From the NCBI GenBank assembly GCA_027704905.1, contig CM051000.1:16264694-16328693 (forward strand): 64,000 bases of DNA. The letters are read 5' to 3'. The DNA comes from Muraenolepis orangiensis (lineage: Eukaryota > Chordata > Actinopteri > Gadiformes > Muraenolepididae). Below, piece by piece: positions 17,277-52,431 of the stretch. A program made the translations under genes and the position numbers. The notes beneath the pieces were generated by a model. The model had not been told where the DNA came from. It saw only the letters and a list, made by a program, of their open reading frames with translations, and made no database searches. The first letter of the stretch is position 1. The number at the start of each line of letters is the position of its first letter.

Positions 17277-18128
17277 GTGAAGATGTGTTTTGGTTAACCA
17301 GAGGTGGTGTGTGACATAACACAGCTATGTCTATCTTCATAATACTCCCACTCTGACAGAACAACAATAATAATAATAATAATAATGAGTAACACAATGA
17401 ATCACAATAACAATATTAAGTACAAAAACTCCACAAAATAATAACAAACAGAAAGCTAAAACAAAAGATTGTAGCAAACACATCCAAACTTGCGTCTTTG
17501 TGCAAAGTTATGGGGAGGCATAATTTCTCCAAAGAAATATAAAATCAAATCAATAAATAAACAAACAAACAAACAAACAAACACAAACCACGCTATTTGT
17601 GTAAATCAAATCCAATCAGACACGTCTGAACTGTTTGCTGAACCCTTTCAGATGTGAACTGCATGACTGAAAGTCATCTTCTGTAGGTTACAGATGCCAC
17701 TCTCTACCTACCGGTGGCGCAATACAGATGCGACAGACCTAGCCAGAATTAGAATATAGCCGTGGAGCGTCTGAACACCGGTCTGGATTTATCTATGGTT
17801 AGCACATAACCAGCCAAACAGCAGCGGTTAAGAATCTCTCTGTAGCTGCAGGACATTGTCCCGCGTCAAACTGTCCAATCAGTATTCACAGTAGGATCTT
17901 TTCATTTATATCTTGCTTGAAACTTTTCTTTGCAGCATATTTATACCCGACTCTGGGGTTTGATAGAACAAAGTCTGCAACAGGATTTAACTCTAAACTT
18001 TGGGCTAAACCTGCAGTGTGTGAATAAGGGACAGTTCAGGACACTACGGCACACGACCCGGTTGAAATAACAGGACAACAATCCAGCAACGTCTCTACGC
18101 TCATTCAAAATCAAACTTAAGTCACACA

Positions 18129-18179
<51 letters not shown>

Positions 18180-18529
18180 ATGCAGTGCTCTCCACAACAC
18201 TGTACAATACCCACTATTCTGACTATAACTGAACTAGAGAGTCAAACATTAGGTCCAACGGTGATCCAGTTTCCGGTGGCCTGTTGACCGCTCTTCCCTA
18301 CACCTCACAGCTCAGGTCAATAAGCAACAAAAACAAAACTCATCTAAACTCTACATTTCCCCCACAGGGTGAACCTGCCCTTTACAACAGCCCACACACC
18401 TCGGATATGACCCCCAGGTGCACACAACACCACACCTTCAGAACAACACAAAGGGGGAGGGTTGTGAGGCGCGGGGGGTTTAGGAGCAAAGGACAGGCGG
18501 ACACTGGGTGGCGCCATCCCGAGTGCCGT

Positions 18530-18543
18530 CCTGTAGGGGGCAG
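18530..18543 (+). promoter_or_regulatory. CTCF-like motif
   Basis: CCTGTAGGGGGCAG differs from the core consensus CCASYAGRKGGCRS only at position 3, where it has T instead of A. It lies in the rlbp1-abhd2 interval. Confidence 0.3.
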
Positions 18544-18875
18544 TAGCAGACCACTAGTCCAGTCCTACTTTCTCGCTTTGACACTGGCACCGGTCAATGG
18601 CGGGTGAAAAGAGCAGACGGGCTCAGGGGGAAAAGGAGAGCGAGTGAGAGGGGGGGGGGGGGGGGGGTGGGGGGGTGGTATGGGGGTCATCGGAACACTT
18701 CTCTTTTAACAGTTGCCAAACCTCTCCCTCCCTCTCTCCTCTCTACAGTTCCTCACTACGTAGACGCTAAAATACGAATGCAATCATGGAAAAAATTAAC
18801 TAAACTCAAAACAAAAGAAAATGGTCAAATAAAACGGTACTATCGACAGAGCATAAAGTGCATTGAAGGTCGACG

Positions 18876-18906
<31 letters not shown>

Positions 18907-19193
18907 AAAGGCCAAAAAACAAACAAAAAAACCAAACGAGTAGGAATGCGCAGGTAAACCCTGCATTGCATATACGTTCTTCGGGCCCGGTTCGGGGAGG
19001 GAACCAGCCCGGCGGCTGGAGACGCAGGTGTTGGTCACATGGCACGGGGGCCAGACCTCGGCGGACCGGGGCATGGCACTGCCACAATGACAACCACGCC
19101 GCCACCACCTTCTATGTTAAATTCCCGGAAACACGGGTTCCATCATCAGAAAGGGTCACGCACTCTCACGCGTCGACAGACAGACACACGCAC

Positions 19194-19226
<33 letters not shown>

Positions 19227-20206
19227 CACACACACACAGAAATGTTAATACTGCATCTGTGGGTGACATATTTCTACAAAAAGGCTCTGTTGGTCAAGAG
19301 GTGATAAGCGGTGAGCTCCGTACAGGCGATTTAATTAAATGGGAATTGGCCTGTTTTGTGTGCGACGTGTCCTAGCGGAGTCCTCATATGTGCTCTTTGT
19401 CGGACTTATATGGTCTGGACCTGTGCACCCCCCCCCACCCACAGCCTGACGTGGGCTACTACAACCCCCTCTTACAGACGCACTGGGAAACGTAAAACAT
19501 TTTCTTTCTCACTTTTGGATACGCATCGCCAATTATATATTCCTAGACATTTTTTTTCTCTGGGAGGTACAACAATTTCTTAATATCTGAACGCCACAAC
19601 TGGGACAGTTGGGTTCTTACGGCGCGCCCCCATGCGGAGAGAGAGAGGAGAGCCCACTTATGGGCTTGTCTCCAGGTGGGCTTTGGCCAGAAAAAGGTTG
19701 GTATGGTAACCATTGGTGTACAATAGGGTAATGGTGTGGTCACTGTCGACATACATATTGTCATCCAACAATATGTATGCATTTTGTATTTGGTCATCTC
19801 ATCCACGTGCAGGGAACACCGTGAGCGTGTGTGAGCGTGTGTGTGTGTGCATTTTTGTTTGTGTGTGTGTGTGTGTGCATGCATGCATGCATACATAAAT
19901 CAGCTGTCACGCTGCATTCAGATCCACTCGCGATTAAAAAGAGCACCAAGGCAGTTAGTATTATTCCTGCCCATTGAGTCCACAGTATGAAGTGTGTACT
20001 GCAGGTGGGGGTGGTGTGGAAGGGCTGAAGGCAAGGTGCCGGGGCCTGTAGGTGACAGGTAGAGGGAGGGGGGTGAAAGGGGTGGGGGGCAGTAGTGACG
20101 CGGCCAAAGGACCAGAGAGAAGGACCAGGATGCGGGAGGAGAGAGAGAGAAGAGAGACGGCAGTTTCACCTTTCAGTTGGGAGTCTCCTCAGTAACATGA
20201 TGGCAG

Positions 20207-20239
<33 letters not shown>

Positions 20240-20247
20240 TGTGTGTT

Positions 20248-31604
<11,357 letters not shown>

Positions 31605-31613
31605 GATTGTGCT

Positions 31614-34914
<3,301 letters not shown>

Positions 34915-37310
34915 ATATTTGTCAAGTCAAGTCAAGTTTATTGTCACTTCACAGTTTACACGTATAAAGTATAAAGCAGTGAGTGAAAATCTTATGTGCA
35001 ATACCCGACGACAGACAGCTGTTATAAAAATAAGACAAAATAGAATAAAAACAGAATAGAATAAAAGTAAAAAAACAAAAACAAACTGTATAAAGTTAAA
35101 TATATAAAATACAAATGCAATTTATAAAATGCAATATATCGGCACAGAGCAATATGTGTATATAAATCAATGTAATAAAATATACATTGTTATATGCTAT
35201 ATGCCCTTGTTCAGCAGCCTGATGGCCTGACTGTGGAAGCTATCTCTGAGTCTATTTGTACGCCACTTGATACTGCGGTATCGCCTGCCTGACGGTAAAA
35301 GTGAATACAGTTCGTGGCTGGGGTGGGCATTGTCTTTTATGATGCGTTTGGCCTGGGCCACGCACCGCTGGTTGTATATATCCAGGAGGGAGGGGAGCTC
35401 ACCTCCAACGATATACTGGGCCGTCCGCGCCACCCTTTGAAGCGCTCTGCGCTCGAGTGCGGTGCAGTTCCTGTACCGGGCGGTGATACACCCTGTAAGA
35501 ACACTCTCAATGGTGCCGGTATAAAATGTCCTCAGGATGCGGGGGCCCATGCTGAATTTCCTCAGACGCCTGAGGAAATACAGGCATTGTTGGGCCCTGT
35601 TCACCACGTGTGTGGTGTGCGTGGACCATGAGAGGTCCTCGGAGATGTGCACGCCAAGGAACTTGAAGCTGCTGACCATCTCTACTGCAACACCGTCGAT
35701 GGAGATAGGGGCGTGCTCTCCTCTCTGCTTCCTGTAGTCCACGATCAGCTCCTTGGTCTTCTTGACGTTAAGGGCGAGGCTGTTCTCCTGGCACCACTGC
35801 TCCAGCGATCCGACCTCCTCCCTGTAGGCTGTCTCGTCGTCGCCGGCGATCAGGCCCATCACTGTCGTGTCGTCAGCAAACTTGATGATGACGTTGGAGC
35901 TGTGCATAGCCATGCAGTCGTGGGTGTAGAGGGAGTAGAGAAGAGGGCTCAGCACGCATCCCTGGGGGGCTCCCGTGTTGAGGGTCAGTGGCTCTGAGGT
36001 GGTGTTGCCCATCCTTACCACCTGGCGGCGGTCCAACAGGAGGTCCAGTATCCAGCTGCACGTGGATGGGGGCACGCCTAGACCTCTAAGCTTGGTGTCG
36101 AGCTTGGCAGGAACTATCGTGTTGAACGCTGAGCTGTAGTCCACAAAGCAGACCACAGCATTCGCACATAACAGGTCTTTCCCTCCAGGTGGGAAAGGGC
36201 AGTGTGGAGGGCCATGGCAATTGCGTCATCCATGGATCTGTTTTGACGATATGCAAATTGCCATGGATCCAGCGTGGCAGGTAACACGGAGCAAATAAAG
36301 TCTTTGACCAACCTCTCGAAGTATTTGCTGACAATCGAGGTGAGGGCTACAGGTCTATAGTCATTCAGACATGCTACCTTGGGTTGTTTAGGGACAGGCA
36401 CGATGGTGGACATCTTGAAGACCGCGGGAACAACAGGCAGAGGTTGAAGATGTCTGCAAAGACTCCTGCCAACTGGTCTGCCATGCTCTGAGGACGCGGC
36501 CCAGGATGTCGTCGGGGCCTGCCGCTTTACGGATGTTCAGCCGCTTGAAGGTGCGGCGCACATCCGCCTTCGAGATGTTCAGCAGGCTGAACGTGCCGTT
36601 CACGTCGAACCGAGCAAAAAAAGTATTTTGCTCTCCTGTGAGAGCACACCCCTCGCGTCGTGGCTCTTGAATTTCTCCTCCACTATGTCCTCTACTCCTG
36701 CTTGGCAGTGACGATGGTCTTACTCATCAGGCTCTTGTATATTCCTCCATATTCCCGGAGCCAAAGGCGGCGTTACGCGCGTGTAGGGCAGCGCGAACAT
36801 CGCCGTTAATCCACGGTTTCTGGTTGGGGTATATCCGAACCAACTTGGTCGGAACAACGTCATCTATGCACTTCTTGATGAACCCGGTGACCGACGACGC
36901 ATACTCGTTGACGTTATTGTCCGAGGCAACGCGGAACATGTGCCAGTCAGCGCGATCAAAACAATCCTGCAGCATAGAGTCCGATTGGTGCGATTAGTCC
37001 GATCACCGCTTTATAATTGTGTAAACTGTGAAGTGACAATAAACTTGACTTGACTTGGTCCGACCAGCATCGGACCTCCCTTACAGCGATCGGTTGCTGC
37101 TTCAGTCTCTGCCCATAGGCGGGGAGCAGCTGGATAGAGCGGTGGTCTGATTTGCCGAACGGTGGGCGGAGGAGGGCCTTGTAGCCATCACGGAAGGGAG
37201 TGTAGCAGTGGTCGAGGATCCGCTCACCCCGTGTGTTGCTCGTTATGTGTTGGTAGAACTTCGGGAGAACCTTCTTCAGGTTTGCCTTGTTGAAGTTCAA
37301 GTTTATTGTA
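34915..37310 (-). mobile_element. decayed non-LTR retrotransposon (Jockey-superfamily LINE, Rex1/CR1-like)
   Basis: The minus strand carries, in order, the end of an endonuclease domain (36956-37300: CYTPFRDGYKALLRPPFGKSDH), a linker (IYPNQKPWINGDVRAAL), the reverse-transcriptase start (RKAAGPDDILGRVL), NDYRPVALTSIVSKYFERLV, and a 319-codon open block at 35197-36156. That block holds the polymerase motifs DYSSAFNTI, GAPQGCVLSPLLY and FADD, then a C-terminal region. Reading-frame breaks near 36160, 36400 and 36600-36730, plus a nested insertion at 37010-37060, show it is dead. The 3' end carries a TTGACTTGACTTGA-type tail near 34920. The exact clade is from memory. Confidence 0.85.
37010..37060 (+). 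mobile_element. nested LINE 3'-end insertion
   Basis: Inside the endonuclease remnant, opposite in orientation, is a short copy of the same family's 3' terminus (GTGAAGTGACAATAAACTTG, then ACTTGACTTGG). TCCGA-type sequence on both sides suggests a short target duplication. It interrupts the host element's frame. Confidence 0.6.
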
Positions 37311-37369
37311 CTTCTTTGCGGAGGTTACACAGACGCTGGGTCCGCAGTGATCCCACAAACCTCATTTAC

Positions 37370-38560
37370 CCTACTCTGTGTACCCATGTCGAGCTAGTGG
37401 TAACTGGGGGGCTTTGGAATTGCCAGTCGGCAGTGCCGAAAACTGAGTTCATCTCAGGCTATGCATCCTTGCTTGCCCTGAACTTCCTTGCTCTTGCTGA
37501 AACTTGGATCAGCCCTGAAAACCCTGCCTCGCCCGCTGCTTTGTCAGATTGTACTCTTTTTCTCACTCTCCGAGAGTCGCAAGACGAAGAAGTGGTACTG
37601 GTCTGTTGATTTCCCCCGTTTCCATTCCACAGTTCTCCCCCTCTTCATTTGAATTTCATGCTGTAACTGTTTGTTTTCCAGTCAAGCTCACTATTGCAGT
37701 TGTTCCTGGAGGAGCTTGACATGCTGATCTCCCACTTCCCTGATGATGGTTCCGGCCTCATCCCTCTTCCCCACCAGAACTGCCTCTTGGATCCCCACCA
37801 ATCTGGTTTTAAGGCAGGTCACTCGACAGAAACTGCCCTTCTGGCAGTGACTGAGTCGCTCCATGTTGCTAGAGCGAATTTGCTCTCCTCGGTCCTGATA
37901 CTCCTGGACCTGTCTGCAGCATTCAACAGATTCTCCTCTCCACCCTTGAGGGGATGGGTGTCTCTGCTCTGCTCTCTCCTTGTTTGCATCCTATCTGACG
38001 GGTCACTCCTACCAGGTGGCACTGGAGGGTCTGTGTCAGAACCATGCAGACTGACTACTGGGGTTCCACAAGGATCGGTCCTGGGTCCTCTTCTCTTCCT
38101 GGGTCTCCCTCTACACAACGTCCCTTGGTCCGGTTATCCACTCCCATGACTTATCCTACCACTGCTATGCTGACGACACCCAACTGGTCTTGTCGTTTCC
38201 CCCCTCGGACACGCAAGTGGAAACACGCATTGCCGCGTAGCAGACATCTCGAAGTGGATGTCGATGCACCACCTAAAGCTAAAAACTCATCTCTTCAAGA
38301 CACACTTCCCGGATCCTTCCTCGTAGTGCTAAGGGGATTATAGATATTGTTATATATTGTTTTCCAACTTATTGTACTTTTCCCTTACAATTTTACCTGA
38401 ATTATTGTACATCTACCTGAGCACTGGTTCAGTTATTGGAGACTTTTTAGAAATTAAATGCACTTTTGACTTCTGGTGACGAGTTGTTCTCTTACCTTCC
38501 TTTGTTGAAACACACTATTGTAAGTCGCTTTGCGTCTGCTAAATGACTGTAATGTAATGT
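37370..38560 (+). mobile_element. internally deleted L2-type LINE
   Basis: Plus-strand fragments run in L2 order. Endonuclease pieces come first (LALAETWISPENPASPAAL, then SSFEFHAVTV-like sequence). Next is reverse transcriptase (DPHQSGFKAGHSTETALLAV, LTTGVPQGSVLGPLLF, CYADDTQL-like near 38160), then the C-terminal LKTHLFKTHFPDPSS. The fragment ends in the GTAAGTCGCTTTGCGTCTGC tail at about 38521-38540. Several segments are missing and the frame is broken. Confidence 0.82.
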
Positions 38561-39008
38561 ACTACTACTACTTTTTTTTATAGCAATAAAACTTCTTGTA
38601 TCTTGTGCTACTAATATTAATAAGAATAAGTATTATTATCATCATATTATTATTATAATTATTTATATAATCATAATTGTTATTATTACTTGCCTTATTC
38701 TTTTTAATGTTTCATAAATCACATGAGATAATAGTTTCCATTTATATTCTACTTTCTGTTGCAGAGGATTCTCTCAAAGTCTAAAGAAAATAAGTTATAA
38801 ATAAAATAACTTTAGTGTTATTATAAATAAGCTACAAATGTGTTTGTTCTTTCTACTTCATATAGTCATAAGGTTATTTGCTGACGTGTTGATGAACAAC
38901 ACAGATTGCCATGAAGTACTGGCATTTACATCGAAGTGACTTATTTCTAGGACAGAATTTGGATGTCTTAGCAGGATCCTTGACGTAGAGCGCCTCCTTA
39001 TCCTTAGG

Positions 39009-39018
39009 CCCCGCCCAC
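39009..39018 (+). promoter_or_regulatory. GC box upstream of mfge8
   Basis: CCCCGCCCAC, an Sp/KLF-type site 75 bp before the mfge8 start codon. No TATA box was evident nearby. Confidence 0.4.
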
Positions 39019-39092
39019 ATCCTCTGTCAATCCGAGCCCCATCAAGCGGTCCAGCAGAGGCACAAGTTACAGGACACAGCCAGAGAAGAAAT

Positions 39093-49186
<10,094 letters not shown>

Positions 49187-49216
49187 CGGGGGCCGGACCA
49201 AAGGACCAGCATACAG

Positions 49217-49235
49217 CCCCTCTCTCTCCCTCTCG

Positions 49236-49287
<52 letters not shown>

Positions 49288-49323
49288 CTCTCTTGCTCTC
49301 CGTCTCGCTCTCTGTCTCTCCCC

Positions 49324-49378
<55 letters not shown>
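49217..49378. repeat. (TC)n with a C run in the mfge8 3' UTR
   Basis: CT-rich blocks separated by a run of about 15 C (near 49320-49334), 31 nt after the mfge8 stop codon. Confidence 0.92.
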
Positions 49379-49382
<4 letters not shown>

Positions 49383-50019
49383 CACTAGCACATTGTCACC
49401 ACCACCCTGCTGTACTACCCCAGTTCACAGGGAGGGCAGAATTATTGTATTTACCTCAACCTCCCATATCCGTCCCACTCTGGAGAGAGCGTATGTCTTC
49501 CCAATGTTGTTGTCAGTTGTCTACATTTTTTGGTTTTGTTCAGATGGCATAACAGTTCTCTCTCGTTTGGTAGTGTTTTTTTTGCTTTGCTTGCACATTG
49601 TGTATATGATGGATTTTGCTTAGATGTGTATGTTAAAATGAAGAGCCGTGTGAGATGCTCACCGTGTGTATTGCACAGTGAGCTGCGAGCTGTAAATGGC
49701 GTCCCTGTGTCTTCGTCCTCATCACACAAAGGCCCCTGGGAAGAGATAGCTGCTAGGGCACCAACTTAAAGGTGGAGCAAGCTCTGTGCAGCAACAATGC
49801 ATTATGGGATATCTTAGTGTGTTTGTCTCAGTGTGTCTAATATGTCTCTATGATGTTAAACTGTTTTGCACTTTTCTACAATTTGGGATATAATGTAGTA
49901 CTGTCAATGTGTGAAAAGCTTGTGGAGAGTTGATCAATAACTATTTGCAACGTAAAAAAAAAATTGTTTAACAATTAAATGTATTGCCAGTCTGTAACTG
50001 AATTATTAAATGTCGATTC

Positions 50020-50025
50020 AATAAA
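50020..50025 (+). terminator. mfge8 poly(A) signal
   Basis: AATAAA, with ATTAAA 15 bp earlier (50005-50010), about 0.83 kb after the stop codon. A GT-containing stretch follows. Confidence 0.65.
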
Positions 50026-50258
50026 AACCCTGACTTTTCTCTATGACACCAGATCCTGACAAAGTGTATTAGGTGTCAAAGGTCCCTAGTCACACCTAAT
50101 GCATCCCCACCAACACCCACCCCCTACCCCCACCCACCCAGCCACCCAGCCACCCAATTAATGCTGTTTCCAGGAGGCCCTATCCCAGTGGAATGATGGT
50201 GTCCATATGACAATAGGTGTGCAGGGCAGAGGAGGAGTCTGGGCCTGTTTAATGATGT

Positions 50259-50297
50259 CAGAGGGGTCAGGCCGGGGGGGGAGGCCTGACCCCTCTG
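50259..50297. other. GC-rich perfect hairpin downstream of mfge8
   Basis: Arm AGAGGGGTCAGGCC (50260-50273) pairs fully with GGCCTGACCCCTCT (50283-50296) across a 9-nt G-rich loop, and one further pair (50259/50297) extends it. A third GGTCAGGCC copy follows at 50297-50305. Confidence 0.75.
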
Positions 50298-50929
50298 GTC
50301 AGGCCTCCGTGAGACCAATCCTGTAGCACTGAATGAAGGCTACCACGAAAGGGTCTAAATTGCTGCTTCGTGTCACCTTCATATATATTTGTATCGTTCT
50401 GTGGTGTTTTTCAAAGACAAATCCTACTCTATTGACACCCACAGAGTCGGTGTCGTAACAGCGGCCCAGTGGCCGTGATCACATCTCCGCGGCTGATTGA
50501 TCCAGAGCCTCTCCATGCACTTTGTGTCACCTCATGGAGTGTCAGAATAGGCTACTGTCTTCTGTCTGCTGGGCCATGCCGTCCTGCTGTTTAGAGGAGT
50601 AATCACATCCTGCTAGCCGTCTCACCTCCCTGCCAGGAGCCTAGTGCTGGTATTTGGGCCCCTGGCTATAGCTTTCATGTCTGAGACACAAATACATAGG
50701 AAGACAGAGCATCTCCCACACCTCCGGCCTCACTTGCATGCTTGCGTGTTTTCCATAACAGGATTGTAATAAAAAAAGATACGAGTGTTGAGGGAAAAAA
50801 TCATTAAAAAAAATAACAGCACCAGATGGGAAGATCTGGGGAAAAACATCTGCTTTGGAGTGAAGGTTTAGAGATGAGATGCCCAAGCCCAACACACACA
50901 CACACGCACACACACGTCCACGCACGCAG

Positions 50930-50969
<40 letters not shown>

Positions 50970-51600
50970 TTTGTCACTCAACAGCTGTCAAAATGAGTTG
51001 GTGGTGTTGAGTTTAGATATTGTGCAACTTGCACAGATCTGTAGATATAATCAGTTGGAGCCATTCTTGGAAACATGCCATTTAATTAATTGTAGGAAGT
51101 TATTCTAGGAATGAATTCAATCAATGTATCTAGTGGTCTTTTCTGTAAAGGAGTGGCTGATGTCATGATTTTCTTTGTATTAGTACCTACTTGTGTATCA
51201 AATTTAAAACGAACAACATTAACTATGTTGTCCAACATAAATAAATAAATATATAAGGGCCTTTTATAGTTCAACTGTATTTAGAGGTGTTAAAGATGCA
51301 AAACAGAATCGGCCCACGTCCAAACGGAGTTCTGGTTCTTATCAAGTGTGTATTTTAGCACCTGCAATTAACCCAGTGTGCGTCCCTTAGTTCACCAACA
51401 TTTGGATACTTTTTTTTGCACTCAATTAAAAAAAAGTGTATCCCTTTACAAATTGTATTTATACGTGCCCTTCACAATTAATGTCTAGTAGCCGTATTTT
51501 ATGTTTTACATAATAGATTGTCATTTATATGTGTTTTCCAATTGTATTTACCTCACCAACAAGAGAGACAAGCGCATAATCCAACCCTGACTGCCGTGTA
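50298..51600. other. intergenic region between mfge8 and hapln3
   Basis: No gene was recognised. It contains a CA repeat at 50893-50965 and AT-rich sequence. Sequence with CG dinucleotides and a TGCGTCATCGTGACTC stretch near 51612-51630 precedes the probable hapln3 first exon. Confidence 0.6.
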
Positions 51601-51639
51601 AATGGGAGGGCTTGCGTCATCGTGACTCGAGGGACGTTC

Positions 51640-51767
51640 GCGTTGCCAGTTTGTTCTGCTGGGTTCTGGCGTTTACATCTCCTTGCGTTGGTCCTTTGCA
51701 TCATCAATTGTTTACGTTTTCCTACGCTGATTACAATACTAAGGAGACCGTTGGATCGATATTAGCG
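51640..51767 (+). other. probable hapln3 5' non-coding exon (start not determined)
   Basis: The stretch ends in ATTAGCG followed by the strong donor GTAAGT at 51768. The next acceptor, TCTGGTAACAG (ending 52373), opens the exon with the start codon at 52432. The 5' limit is only a placeholder. Confidence 0.4.
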
Positions 51768-52431
51768 GTAAGTTAAAAAATATTTGTGTGCGTCAGGATG
51801 TTATATAGGCTATTGTTGTATTGTCGTTCTTTATACATTTCTGCTAATTGTATTTAAAATAAAACCTTATAACTGAATATGGTGTATAGCCTACCTTTCT
51901 TAGGTTGTTTAGATTAACGTGTGCTAGTAATACTTTTCTGAAGTTATCCTATTTTGTGAAAATGCCTATATGCAAAGCAACACAGTGACAAGAGTCAACC
52001 TGAAACAGGATCTCAAATCAGATAGAAGAGGTGAACCTGTAATACTAAAACGTAATGGGAAAGTTACAACTAAAGTTTCCAACAGTTATCAACAGGTCAT
52101 TTCGAAATCATATACCTACAATACATACACAATCTGAAAATAAATAAAATAAAATCTATGTTTGAAAGGCTCTCATACGCCTAAATTGACCTAATCATTA
52201 CAATATACAGATATGTAACGCTTTCATCTACTCGTCCTTTGTTGGTACTACACGACTAACATAAATCAATTCACTGAAGTGTATTGTATCATGTTTTACA
52301 AATCAACAACATAACCAAACCAACCATGTGCCCTTTTTGGAAATGTAACATACAAACTAATATCTGGTAACAGAGCCAAGGATTGTACGACAGCACCCAA
52401 GGAACCACCTCTGAATTACCCAGCCTTCAGG

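Larger units (their letters stand above)
15376..20247. other. convergent 3' UTRs and spacer between rlbp1 and abhd2
   Basis: No protein-coding frame is convincing here. rlbp1 (plus) and abhd2 (minus) both end into this stretch. Poly(A) signals cluster at 16.5-17.3 kb, so much of it may be long 3' UTR, especially for abhd2, whose 3' UTR is long in mammals. It also holds CA repeats (18130-18177), a G run with one T interruption (about 18650-18677), a GAT array (18879-18905) and CG-containing sequence near 18.4-19.2 kb. Confidence 0.6.

Noticed and set aside
17698..17716. Weak CTCF-like sequence CCTACCGGTGGCGC
   Set aside because: Two or more mismatches, including core positions.
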